DNA of 64,000 nucleotides from NCBI RefSeq assembly GCF_003569005.1, contig NZ_BCUR01000004.1:2539573-2603572 (forward strand), given 5' to 3'. The DNA is from Vibrio superstes. Lineage in GTDB: Bacteria > Pseudomonadota > Gammaproteobacteria > Enterobacterales > Vibrionaceae. The notes beneath the pieces were generated by a model. The model was not told the DNA's origin. It searched no databases and was given only the letters and a program-made list of their open reading frames with translations. A program made the translations under genes and the position numbers. This document shows positions 44,816 to 53,311 of the stretch, piece after piece (position 1 is the first letter of the stretch; each line of letters opens with the position of its first letter).

Positions 44816-46225
44816 TTGAGTGCAACACTAACTATCGCACTCTCGTTCCTACTAAAAAAGAAACCGACAAACTCGATGACATCTGATTTCGATAGCAATA
44901 ACTCAGTTGGGAAAATAGACCTTACTATCTACCCAAGAGACAAACACAATATCTCAAGAGAGCATATCAGTGAGAATGCACTCAAGGTATTATATCGATT
45001 ACAAAAAGCTGGATACGATGCGTTTTTAGTAGGCGGTGGCGTTCGCGACCTTCTTTTAGATAAATCGCCCAAAGACTTTGATATCGCTACCAATGCCACT
45101 CCAGAGCAAATCAAACAGTTGTTTCGTAACTGTCGCTTGATTGGCCGTCGCTTTCGACTGGCCCACATCATCTTTGGCCGAGACATTATTGAAGTGGCAA
45201 CTTTTCGTGGCCATCATCAAGAGCCTGAAAAACAAACTGCAGTTCAATCTGATGAAGGTATGCTGTTGCGTGATAACGTTTACGGCAGCATAGACGAAGA
45301 TGCTGAGCGTCGCGATTTCACTATCAATGCAATGTATTACAACATTGCCGATTACTCTATTCATGACTATGCCAATGGCATGCAGGACTTAAACGAAGGT
45401 ATGGTTCGCCTTATCGGTGATGCAGAGGTTCGCTATCGCGAAGACCCTGTGCGTATGCTTCGTGCTATTCGTTTTGCGTCTAAGTTAGACATGGATATCA
45501 GTTTTGAAACTGCCGATCCAATCAACTATCTTGCGCCTCTGCTTCAGGGGATCCCTGCGGCACGCCTATATGAAGAATCTCTTAAATTGCTTCAATCCGG
45601 CCACGGTTTAGATACCTACGACCTATTGCGAGAATTTGGCTTGTTTGAGCACTTATTCCCGCAGGTAGCAGAGCTATTTACCGAGGAAGAGAACTCAAAG
45701 GCTGAGCTCATGATTGAGTTGGTACTGGAATCAACAGACCAACGCATTGCTGAAGGCAAGCGAGTCAATCCTGCATTCATGTTTGCGGCTATGTTGTGGT
45801 ACCCGCTCGAGGCTTATGCTGCACGCCTTATGGCTGAGCAAGGCATGAGCGAATACGATGCTATGATGGTTGCTGGTAACCATATCCTTGATGAGCAAGT
45901 TCGTAGCACTGCGATTCCACGTCGCCATACTGCAACCATCCGAGAAGTATGGCAACTGCAGTCTCGCCTAGAGCGCCGCTCTGGTAAGAGAGCCTTCCGC
46001 CTACTTGAGTTGAACAAATTCCGCGCCGGATTCGACTTCCTTGAGATGCGTGGCGAAGTTGAGCAAGGCGATACTCAAAAGCTAGCTCAGTGGTGGCATA
46101 CCTTCCAGCACTCTGGTCGAAACATGCGCCAAGCTATGGTGAATGACCTAGCGAGCGGTGGTAAATCAGGTAGCGCACGTCGTCGTCGACCTGCAAAGAA
46201 AAAACCGAAGAAAACTAATTCATGA
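44816..46225 (+). CDS. pcnB: poly(A) polymerase I
   Basis: Up to 469 residues. Adds poly(A) tails to RNA 3' ends, promoting decay. Nucleotidyltransferase head motif FLVGGGVRDLLL with DFDI carrying the metal aspartates; RNA-binding domain follows; the tail is very basic (SARRRRPAKKKPKKTNS). The start is uncertain: an in-frame stop lies at 44795, the first usable codon is TTG at 44816 with no good ribosome site, and the first ATG is at 44876. E. coli pcnB is known to use a rare AUU start that limits expression, so a weak start may be a conserved property. It overlaps folK by four bases. Confidence 0.92.
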   Translation: MSATLTIALSFLLKKKPTNSMTSDFDSNNSVGKIDLTIYPRDKHNISREHISENALKVLYRLQKAGYDAFLVGGGVRDLLLDKSPKDFDIATNATPEQIKQLFRNCRLIGRRFRLAHIIFGRDIIEVATFRGHHQEPEKQTAVQSDEGMLLRDNVYGSIDEDAERRDFTINAMYYNIADYSIHDYANGMQDLNEGMVRLIGDAEVRYREDPVRMLRAIRFASKLDMDISFETADPINYLAPLLQGIPAARLYEESLKLLQSGHGLDTYDLLREFGLFEHLFPQVAELFTEEENSKAELMIELVLESTDQRIAEGKRVNPAFMFAAMLWYPLEAYAARLMAEQGMSEYDAMMVAGNHILDEQVRSTAIPRRHTATIREVWQLQSRLERRSGKRAFRLLELNKFRAGFDFLEMRGEVEQGDTQKLAQWWHTFQHSGRNMRQAMVNDLASGGKSGSARRRRPAKKKPKKTNS

Positions 46226-46707
46226 TTAATGCGTATATTGCAGTAGGAAGCAATCTTGGTGATCCTGTCGCTCAAGCAAAACAAGCGATAGAGAGCCTCA
46301 GAGACCTTCCTCGCAGCCGTGTTATTCAGGCGTCATCGCTGTATAGCAGCACGCCTATGGGTCCTCAAAACCAGCCCGACTACATTAACGCTGTCGTCAA
46401 AATAGAAACTGAACTTCAGCCTCTAGAGCTTCTCGATAACACTCAGAAGATAGAGAATGAGCAGGGGCGTGTGCGCAAAGAGGAGCGCTGGGGACCTAGA
46501 ACTCTTGATCTCGACATTATCCTTTATGGCGATGAAACCATCGACCTACCACTCTTAGTGGTGCCTCATTACGGCATGCGGGAACGAGAGTTTGTGCTTT
46601 ATCCTCTTCTCGAAATCGAACCAAATTTAATACTTCCCGACGGAAGTGCACTGTGCAAACTGATCCAGTCCGTGGACAGAAATGGCTTGCAGGTGTGGGA
46701 CAAGTAA
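46222..46707 (+). CDS. folK: 2-amino-4-hydroxy-6-hydroxymethyldihydropteridine pyrophosphokinase
   Basis: 161 residues. Transfers pyrophosphate from ATP to 6-hydroxymethyl-dihydropterin in folate synthesis. HPPK signature RWGPRTLDLDIILYG with the two magnesium-binding aspartates. ATGA overlap with pcnB indicates translational coupling. Confidence 0.95.
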   Translation: MINAYIAVGSNLGDPVAQAKQAIESLRDLPRSRVIQASSLYSSTPMGPQNQPDYINAVVKIETELQPLELLDNTQKIENEQGRVRKEERWGPRTLDLDIILYGDETIDLPLLVVPHYGMREREFVLYPLLEIEPNLILPDGSALCKLIQSVDRNGLQVWDK

Positions 46708-46738
46708 CCGAGTCCAGCTTCCAGTAAAAGGCATAGAA

Positions 46739-47533
46739 ATGAAAAAAGTAACTATCAACACGCTAATGAAGCTTAAAGAAGAAGGTCGTAAATTTGCTTC
46801 TTCAACCGCTTATGACGCAAGCTTTGCTCAACTATTCGAACAACAAGAAATGCCAGTGCTTCTGGTAGGCGACTCGTTAGGAATGGTACTTCAGGGCAAG
46901 CCAGATACTCTCCCTGTGACCGTTGAAGAGGTCGCTTATCACACTCGCTGTGTACGTGCGGGCAGCCCAAATAGTCTTCTTATGGCTGATATGCCATTCA
47001 TGAGTTACGCAACGCCACAGCAAGCCTGCCTAGAAGCGGCCAAGCTGATGCAAGCGGGTGCCAATATGGTCAAACTGGAAGGTGGCTCTTGGCTAGCTGA
47101 AACAGTACGTATGCTGACAGAGCGTGCAGTACCAGTATGTGCTCACTTAGGGTTAACGCCACAATCTGTAAACATCTTTGGTGGCTTTAAGGTTCAAGGT
47201 CGTGAGCAAGAGCAAGCAGACCAAATGGTTAAAGATGCACTAGAGCTTCAGGCAGCAGGCGCACAAATCATCTTACTCGAATGTATCCCAGCTGAGCTTG
47301 CAGAGCGTATCACTAACGCCTTGAACGTGCCTGTTATTGGTATCGGCACGGGTAATGTGACGGATGGCCAAATTCTCGTTATGCACGATATGTTCGGAAT
47401 TTCGGCTAATTACATGCCTAAATTCTCAAAAAACTTCCTAGCTGAAACCGGTGACATGCGCAGCGCAGTAGCAAAATACATCACTGATGTTGAAAGCGGT
47501 GCATTTCCAGGCCCAGACCACACCATCGCCTAG
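46739..47533 (+). CDS. panB: 3-methyl-2-oxobutanoate hydroxymethyltransferase
   Basis: 264 residues, as in E. coli. First committed step to pantothenate: ketopantoate from 2-oxoisovalerate and methylene-THF. Motifs LLVGDSLGMVLQG and GIGTGNVTDGQILVMHD. The frame opens at 46682 inside folK, but the ATG at 46739 matches the family. Followed eight bases later by panC; the folK-panB-panC order groups the folate-dependent step with pantothenate synthesis. Confidence 0.96.
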   Translation: MKKVTINTLMKLKEEGRKFASSTAYDASFAQLFEQQEMPVLLVGDSLGMVLQGKPDTLPVTVEEVAYHTRCVRAGSPNSLLMADMPFMSYATPQQACLEAAKLMQAGANMVKLEGGSWLAETVRMLTERAVPVCAHLGLTPQSVNIFGGFKVQGREQEQADQMVKDALELQAAGAQIILLECIPAELAERITNALNVPVIGIGTGNVTDGQILVMHDMFGISANYMPKFSKNFLAETGDMRSAVAKYITDVESGAFPGPDHTIA

Positions 47534-47541
47534 GAGTGAGT

Positions 47542-48393
47542 ATGCTTACAATTGAAAATACTACTCAGCTTCGCGAGCAGATTCGCAGCTATAAGCGTGA
47601 AGGTAAAACCATTGGCTTTGTGCCAACCATGGGTAACTTGCATGAAGGGCACCTAACACTGGTTCGCAAAGCTAAAGAATTAGCCGATGTCGTGGTAGTG
47701 AGCATTTTTGTGAATCCGATGCAGTTTGGTAATCCTGATGACTTGCAGAACTACCCAAGAACAATGGATCAAGACCTTGCCTTGCTGAGAGAATTAGGCA
47801 CTGACTTAGTCTTTACTCCAACACCTGAGATCATGTATCCGAAGGGGTTGGATAAGCAGACCTTTGTTAAAGTCCCTCTACTATCAAGCATGCTCGAAGG
47901 CGCTTCGCGTCCAGGTCACTTTCGCGGCGTCGCCACTATCGTGACTAAGCTATTCAACCTAGTGAGCCCTGACGTTGCATGTTTTGGCGAAAAAGACTTT
48001 CAGCAAGTAGCGGTAATTCGTCAAATGGTTGAAGACTTAGCAATGGATATCAATATTGTTCCTGTATCTACGGTACGTGAACAAGACGGTCTTGCTATGA
48101 GTTCTCGCAATAACCGATTAACCGCAGATGAGCGCAAGGTCGCGCCAGCTCTGGCGAAAATCATGCTTGAAATGACTGATAGGATATTACTGGATCCTAC
48201 GGATGCACAGGCTGTTATCGCATTTGGTGTGCAAGCCATTACTGAGGCAGGAATGAAGCCAGATGAGTTATTTATTCGTGATGCTCATACGCTAGAAGAA
48301 GTTACCTCTTCTACCGAAGAAGCCGTTGTACTCGTTGCAGCCTTTCTTGGCGCGGTAAGACTTATCGACAATAAGATTGTTGAACTTAGCTAA
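47542..48393 (+). CDS. panC: pantoate-beta-alanine ligase
   Basis: 283 residues, identical in length to E. coli PanC. ATP-dependent condensation of pantoate with beta-alanine. Nucleotidyl-transferase motifs PTMGNLHEGHL, FGEKDFQQ and AMSSRN. An AGGAG five bases before the ATG at 47542 favours it over the in-frame GTG at 47536. panD is not in the window. Confidence 0.96.
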   Translation: MLTIENTTQLREQIRSYKREGKTIGFVPTMGNLHEGHLTLVRKAKELADVVVVSIFVNPMQFGNPDDLQNYPRTMDQDLALLRELGTDLVFTPTPEIMYPKGLDKQTFVKVPLLSSMLEGASRPGHFRGVATIVTKLFNLVSPDVACFGEKDFQQVAVIRQMVEDLAMDINIVPVSTVREQDGLAMSSRNNRLTADERKVAPALAKIMLEMTDRILLDPTDAQAVIAFGVQAITEAGMKPDELFIRDAHTLEEVTSSTEEAVVLVAAFLGAVRLIDNKIVELS

Positions 48394-48410
48394 TTCAACC
48401 CAGCCACTAA

Positions 48411-48435
48411 AAAGGGAGCCTAATTGGCTCCCTTT
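48411..48435. terminator. bidirectional terminator between panC and yadH
   Basis: Ten-base stem AAAGGGAGCC (48411-48420), loop TAATT, GGCTCCCTTT (48426-48435). The T-rich tail is longer on the minus strand. The stem sequence nearly repeats the dksA terminator. Confidence 0.87.
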
Positions 48436-48444
48436 GTATATCTG

Positions 48445-49215
48445 CTAGCTTCTTAATCCAATGCCTTTATCGACAAGTCGATACGCGACAGTGAACAGGA
48501 TAACCACAAATAGCGTTAGAACAGTGAACGAGCTGACGATATCCACATCCGACACGCCCAGGAATCCATAGCGGAATGCATTCACCATGTAGACGATTGG
48601 ATTGATCTTAGACACGCCCTGCCAGAATTCAGGCAATAAGCTGATGGAATAGAACACACCGCCTAGGTAGGTCAAGGGTGTCAAGATGAAGGTAGGGATG
48701 ATTGAGATATCATCAAAGGTACCCGCAAACACCGCATTGATCAGGCCACCAAGAGCAAAGACTACTGAAGTCATAAACACGGTTGCAATGATAACGCCCC
48801 AATGCTGAACCTGAAGATCAACAAAGAACAGGGATACAAAGGTAACGATTGTGCCAACGAGCAACCCTCGAACCACGCCACCCATGACATATCCTGAGAT
48901 AATCACATAGGTAGGCACCGGAGCCACGAGCAACTCCTCAATGTTCTTCTGAAACTTAGAGCTAAAAAATGATGAAGCTACATTCGAGTAAGAGTTGGTA
49001 ATCACGCTCATCATGATTAGGCCTGGAACAATGTATTCCATGTAGCTAAAGCCATTCATCTGTCCAATGCGAGAACCAATCAGATTGCCGAAGATAATGA
49101 AATACAGTGTCATGGTAATCGCCGGTGGTACAAGGGTTTGTACCCAAATACGCATAAAACGATTAATTTCTTTGCCTAGTAGACTCTTAAAGGCCGTCCA
49201 ATATACGCCATACAT
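48445..49215 (-). CDS. yadH: ABC-2 type transporter permease YadH
   Basis: 256-residue six-helix ABC-2 permease with a PGLIMM motif at about 65-70 and the LTYLGGVFYSISLLP motif of drug/polysaccharide exporters. It overlaps the ATPase gene by a single base. Substrate unknown. Confidence 0.88.
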   Translation of the reverse strand: MYGVYWTAFKSLLGKEINRFMRIWVQTLVPPAITMTLYFIIFGNLIGSRIGQMNGFSYMEYIVPGLIMMSVITNSYSNVASSFFSSKFQKNIEELLVAPVPTYVIISGYVMGGVVRGLLVGTIVTFVSLFFVDLQVQHWGVIIATVFMTSVVFALGGLINAVFAGTFDDISIIPTFILTPLTYLGGVFYSISLLPEFWQGVSKINPIVYMVNAFRYGFLGVSDVDIVSSFTVLTLFVVILFTVAYRLVDKGIGLRS

Positions 49216-50138
49216 TACTGCTGTTCCTCGGTTTGATCTCTCACGATAGTGACAAATAGCTCTTCAAGACGGTTGGCCTTATTACGCATAGAAAGTACCT
49301 TCACGCCTGCATCCGTTAACTGTGAAAAAACATGGTTCAGCCCCTGTTCTTTCTTTAATTCAATCTCAAGTGAGCCGTTCACAAGGTGCTGGCTAACTAC
49401 ATCATTCAGCGACTGAGGCTGTACCCCTTCCTCGAGATCTAGGATAAAGGTTTCCACCTGCAATTTATTTAGCAGGCTCTTCATACTGGTGTCTTCGATC
49501 AACTCACCGCGATTAATGATGCCGATATTACGGCACAACATCTCAGCTTCTTCGAGGTAGTGAGTGGTTAAGATAATGGTAATGCCTTCTTTATTGATCT
49601 TCTGCAGGAACTCCCACATAGAGCGCCTTAGCTCGATATCAACACCCGCCGTAGGTTCATCAAGAATAAGTAACTTAGGCTCATGCATCAGAGCGCGAGC
49701 TATCATTAAGCGACGCTTCATGCCCCCTGATAATGTTCTCGCTCTATCACTGCGCTTATCCCAAAGTTCAAGCTGAGTGAGGTACTTCTTAGCTCTGTCT
49801 TTTGCATCGGCGCGCGATACGCCGTAGTAGCCTGCTTGTTGCAGTACAATTTGCTCAACCGTCTCGAACATGTTGAAGTTGAATTCTTGAGGTACTAAAC
49901 CCAGGTTCTGTTTTGCAAGCTCAAGGTCTTTGTCGATATCATGACCGAACACAGCAACCGAACCAGAGGTTTTATTGACCAATGATGAGATAACACCAAT
50001 AGTCGTGGACTTCCCTGCTCCGTTAGGGCCTAGCAGTGCATAAAAGTCGCCCTTTTTGACGCTAAGAGACACACCTTTTAGTGCCTCAAAGCCACCTTTG
50101 TAGGTCTTTCGTAGATTTTCTATTTCTAATGCGTACAT
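49215..50138 (-). CDS. yadG: ABC transporter ATPase YadG
   Basis: 307-residue ATPase of the CcmA/NodI-like export group: Walker A GPNGAGKST at about 38-46, signature LSGGMKRRLMIARAL, Walker B LLILDEPTAGVD, H-loop TTHYLEEAE. Partner of YadH. It diverges from the carbonic anhydrase gene, the same arrangement as in E. coli. Confidence 0.9.
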   Translation of the reverse strand: MYALEIENLRKTYKGGFEALKGVSLSVKKGDFYALLGPNGAGKSTTIGVISSLVNKTSGSVAVFGHDIDKDLELAKQNLGLVPQEFNFNMFETVEQIVLQQAGYYGVSRADAKDRAKKYLTQLELWDKRSDRARTLSGGMKRRLMIARALMHEPKLLILDEPTAGVDIELRRSMWEFLQKINKEGITIILTTHYLEEAEMLCRNIGIINRGELIEDTSMKSLLNKLQVETFILDLEEGVQPQSLNDVVSQHLVNGSLEIELKKEQGLNHVFSQLTDAGVKVLSMRNKANRLEELFVTIVRDQTEEQQ

Positions 50139-50233
50139 ATGAAGTTGTTTTCTTAGTGGTTATTTGTCACAAATCCGATTTGATTTGAGCGAATTTTAGG
50201 TATAGTAACCCAAGATTCAAAAAAGGACTTAAC

Positions 50234-50884
50234 ATGCCAGAAATTAAACAGTTATTTGAGAATAATTCCAAATGGTCAAAATCTCGCACAGCTGATGAGC
50301 CTGAGTACTTTACTACATTGGCGCAGGGACAAAACCCTGATTTCCTATGGATAGGATGCTCTGATAGCCGAGTTCCAGCAGAACGTCTTACTGGGCTTTA
50401 TTCTGGAGAGCTATTTGTTCACAGAAACGTAGCAAACCAAGTAATACATACCGATTTAAACTGCTTATCTGTTGTTCAATATGCCGTAGATGTGTTGAAA
50501 GTTAAACACATTATTATTTGTGGCCACTATGGCTGTGGTGGCGTTAATGCCTCTATCGACAATCCTAAGCTAGGCCTTATCAATAACTGGTTGTTGCACA
50601 TTCGCGACCTCTACCTAAAGCATCGTGATTACCTTGATGGACTTTCTGAAGAAGAGCGTTCAAATAAGCTTTGCGAAATCAACGTAGCGGGACAAGTACA
50701 CAATCTAGGTCACTCAACCATCATGCAATCTGCATGGGAACGAGGCCAAGAAGTTGAGATACATGGCGTCGTATATGGTATCGGTGATGGCAAGCTAGAA
50801 GACCTAGGAGTACGTTGCTCAAGCAAAGAAACGCTAGAGGCAAACTTCCCCGTCGCTATGGCGAAGATCCTAAAGCAGGATTAA
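50234..50884 (+). CDS. can: beta-class carbonic anhydrase
   Basis: 216 residues (E. coli Can 220). Interconverts CO2 and bicarbonate in the cytoplasm. Zinc ligands C42, H98, C101 and the D44-R46 pair in CSDSR. AAAGGA ribosome site before the ATG. Confidence 0.95.
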   Translation: MPEIKQLFENNSKWSKSRTADEPEYFTTLAQGQNPDFLWIGCSDSRVPAERLTGLYSGELFVHRNVANQVIHTDLNCLSVVQYAVDVLKVKHIIICGHYGCGGVNASIDNPKLGLINNWLLHIRDLYLKHRDYLDGLSEEERSNKLCEINVAGQVHNLGHSTIMQSAWERGQEVEIHGVVYGIGDGKLEDLGVRCSSKETLEANFPVAMAKILKQD

Positions 50885-50901
50885 TCGAGTCCCCATTAAA
50901 T

Positions 50902-50928
50902 AAATACCCGCTCTATGCGGGTATTTTT
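50902..50928. terminator. terminator between can and hpt
   Basis: Stem AAATACCCGC / GCGGGTATTT around TCTAT, followed by TT on the plus strand; likely works in both directions for the convergent genes. Confidence 0.87.
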
Positions 50929-50947
50929 CTATCTAGTACTATTAATA

Positions 50948-51475
50948 TTATAACGGTACTACTTTACCAATGTATGGCAGGTTACGATATTTTTGCGCGT
51001 AGTCTATGCCTACACCAACCACAAACTCATCCGGGATCTCAAAGCCAATCCACTTTACATCTACTTTAACTTCTCGGCGAGAAGGCTTATCAAGCAGGGT
51101 CGCGATTTGAATCGAATTAGGCTCACGAATAGATAAGATTTCACACACCTTGCTTAGCGTATTACCCGTATCAATGATGTCTTCCACCAGCAACACATCT
51201 TTGTCTTTAATGTCATCATCAAGGTCTTTCAAGATACGCACATCACGAGAGCTTTCCATGGTGTTGCCATAGCTAGAGGCTGTCATGAAATCAACGCTAT
51301 GGTTTACCGTAACTGCGCGAGACAAGTCAGCCATAAAGACAAACGAGCCACGTAGAAGTCCTACCATAACTAGCTCTTCGCTGTCTTTGTAATGCTCGTT
51401 AATCAATGCACCAAGCTGTTGTACTCGCTCTTGAACCTCTTGTTCAGAGATCATCACTTCTACGGTATGTTTCAT
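50948..51475 (-). CDS. hpt: hypoxanthine phosphoribosyltransferase
   Basis: 175 residues. Purine salvage: hypoxanthine (and guanine) plus PRPP to nucleotide. The PRPP-binding loop VLLVEDIIDTGNTL is at about 95-108. Beyond it the gene order switches to the pyruvate dehydrogenase block. Confidence 0.94.
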   Translation of the reverse strand: MKHTVEVMISEQEVQERVQQLGALINEHYKDSEELVMVGLLRGSFVFMADLSRAVTVNHSVDFMTASSYGNTMESSRDVRILKDLDDDIKDKDVLLVEDIIDTGNTLSKVCEILSIREPNSIQIATLLDKPSRREVKVDVKWIGFEIPDEFVVGVGIDYAQKYRNLPYIGKVVPL

Positions 51476-51626
51476 ACTGTTCTCTCGTTTACTGGACTCG
51501 CATCAACTATAGCCACCTGTTGCCATACTGTCGCAAAATTTTGCGTTTGAATGGTAAGGCCTTCTCAAAAAAGTCGTTGCGCTTAAAATGGGTGAGCATT
51601 GTAACAAACAATGTTTTGAAACCGAA

Positions 51627-51653
51627 AAAAACCCAGCTAAAAAGCTGGGTTTT
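51627..51653 (-). terminator. Rho-independent terminator of lpdA
   Basis: Stem AAAACCCAGCT (51628-51638), loop AAAA, AGCTGGGTTTT (51643-51653); on the minus strand a long T run follows. Confidence 0.9.
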
Positions 51654-51685
51654 ATTTTCAAACTCATTATTCAGTAAATAAGAAA

Positions 51686-53110
51686 TTACTTCTTCTTCAC
51701 TGCTTTCTTGTTTGGAAGATCAGTGATTGAACCTTCAAATACTTCAGCCGCTAGACCAACAGATTCATGCAGTGTTGGGTGAGCATGGATAGTCAGTGCG
51801 ATATCTTCCGCATCACAACCCATCTCGATAGCTAGACCGATTTCACCAAGAAGCTCACCACCGTTAGTACCCACAACAGCACCACCGATTACGCGATGAG
51901 TATCTTTGTCGAAGATCATCTTAGTCATGCCGTCAGCACAATCTGATGCGATTGCACGACCAGAAGCTGCCCAAGGGAACGTAGACACTTCGTAGTTAAT
52001 GCCTTCCGCTTTCGCTTCTTTCTCTGTCTTACCAACCCACGCCACTTCTGGCTCAGTGTAAGCAATTGAAGGAATAACTTTAGGGTCAAAGTAGTGTTTC
52101 TTACCAGAGATAACCTCTGCCGCTACGTGACCTTCATGCACACCTTTGTGCGCAAGCATTGGTTGACCAACAACGTCACCGATAGCGTGAATGTGTGGCA
52201 CGTTAGTACGCATCTGCTTATCAACATTGATGAAGCCGCGCTCATCAACCTCGATACCCGCTTTTTCAGCGTCGATTAGCGCACCATTAGGCACACGACC
52301 GATAGCAACAAGAACTGCATCGTAGCGTTCAGCTTCTGCTGGTGCTTTTTTGCCTTCCATTGATACGTAAATACCGTCTTCTTTCGCTTCAACAGCGGTC
52401 ACTTTAGTCTCAAGCATTAGCTTGAACTTGTCTTTGATACGCTTAGTGAAGACTTTAACGATGTCTTTATCTGCTGCTGGGATAACTTGATCAAACATCT
52501 CAACAACGTCAACTTTAGAACCTAGAGAATGGTATACCGTGCCCATCTCAAGACCGATGATACCACCACCCATGATAAGCAATTTTTCTGGTACTTCATT
52601 CAGCTCTAGTGCATCCGTAGAATCCCAAATACGTGGGTCTTCATGCGGGATGAACGGCAGTTTGATTGGGCGAGAGCCCGCTGCAATGATTGCGTTGTCG
52701 AAGTTAACCGTTGTTGATTCTTCGCCTTCCACTTGGATAGTGTTAGGACCAGTGAATTTACCAAAACCATTCACAACCGTTACTTTACGCATCTTAGCCA
52801 TGCCGTTAAGGCCGCCAGTCAGTTGGTCTACAACCTTCTCTTTCCAGATACGGATTTTGCTGATGTCTGTCGTTGGCTCACCAAATACAACACCGTGCTC
52901 AGCCATTGCTTTTGCTTCTTCGATAACTTTAGAAACGTGAAGAAGTGCTTTCGATGGGATACAACCCACGTTCAGACAAACACCACCTAGAGTGCTGTAG
53001 CGTTCAACAAGTACAGTTTCAAGACCTAAGTCTGCGCAGCGGAAAGCGGCAGAGTATCCAGCAGGACCTGAACCCAGTACCACAACTTGGGCTTTAATTT
53101 CTTTGCTCAT
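51686..53110 (-). CDS. lpdA: dihydrolipoyl dehydrogenase (E3)
   Basis: 474-residue FAD enzyme that reoxidises lipoyl groups of the pyruvate and 2-oxoglutarate dehydrogenase complexes. FAD motif GSGPAGYSAA, redox disulfide C45/C50 in GGVCLNVGCIPSK, NAD motif GGGIIGLEMG, C-terminal HAHPTLHE base. Separated from aceF by a terminator and about 200 bases, so it can be expressed apart from aceEF. Confidence 0.97.
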   Translation of the reverse strand: MSKEIKAQVVVLGSGPAGYSAAFRCADLGLETVLVERYSTLGGVCLNVGCIPSKALLHVSKVIEEAKAMAEHGVVFGEPTTDISKIRIWKEKVVDQLTGGLNGMAKMRKVTVVNGFGKFTGPNTIQVEGEESTTVNFDNAIIAAGSRPIKLPFIPHEDPRIWDSTDALELNEVPEKLLIMGGGIIGLEMGTVYHSLGSKVDVVEMFDQVIPAADKDIVKVFTKRIKDKFKLMLETKVTAVEAKEDGIYVSMEGKKAPAEAERYDAVLVAIGRVPNGALIDAEKAGIEVDERGFINVDKQMRTNVPHIHAIGDVVGQPMLAHKGVHEGHVAAEVISGKKHYFDPKVIPSIAYTEPEVAWVGKTEKEAKAEGINYEVSTFPWAASGRAIASDCADGMTKMIFDKDTHRVIGGAVVGTNGGELLGEIGLAIEMGCDAEDIALTIHAHPTLHESVGLAAEVFEGSITDLPNKKAVKKK

Positions 53111-53166
53111 TTTGACCTCTTGTAGTCATTATCCCTAACAGGCTAATTGGGTATTTGCGTCACCCC

Positions 53167-53186
53167 AGTTTACAAACTTGTAAACT
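53167..53186. promoter_or_regulatory. perfect palindrome upstream of lpdA, candidate operator
   Basis: Inverted repeat AGTTTACAA-AC-TTGTAAACT with perfect nine-base arms, 57-76 bases upstream of the lpdA ATG. It has no T tail and sits after the aceF terminator, so it looks like a protein site rather than a terminator. It does not fit the PdhR, ArcA, Fis, CRP or TyrR patterns I know. Confidence 0.5.
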
Positions 53187-53280
53187 AAGAGAAAACTAAT
53201 TCCATTTAGGCTGTGAGCTATACAACAATTCGGCGATACTTTATCTCAAGTCGCGCCCAATCTTGTTAAATATTTGCGAC

Positions 53281-53304
53281 AAAAAGCAGCTCTTGCGAGC
53301 TGCT
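53281..53304 (-). terminator. Rho-independent terminator of aceF
   Basis: Stem AGCAGCTC (53285-53292), loop TTGC, GAGCTGCT (53297-53304), with a TTTTT tail on the minus strand. Confidence 0.83.
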
Positions 53305-53311
53305 CTATTTT

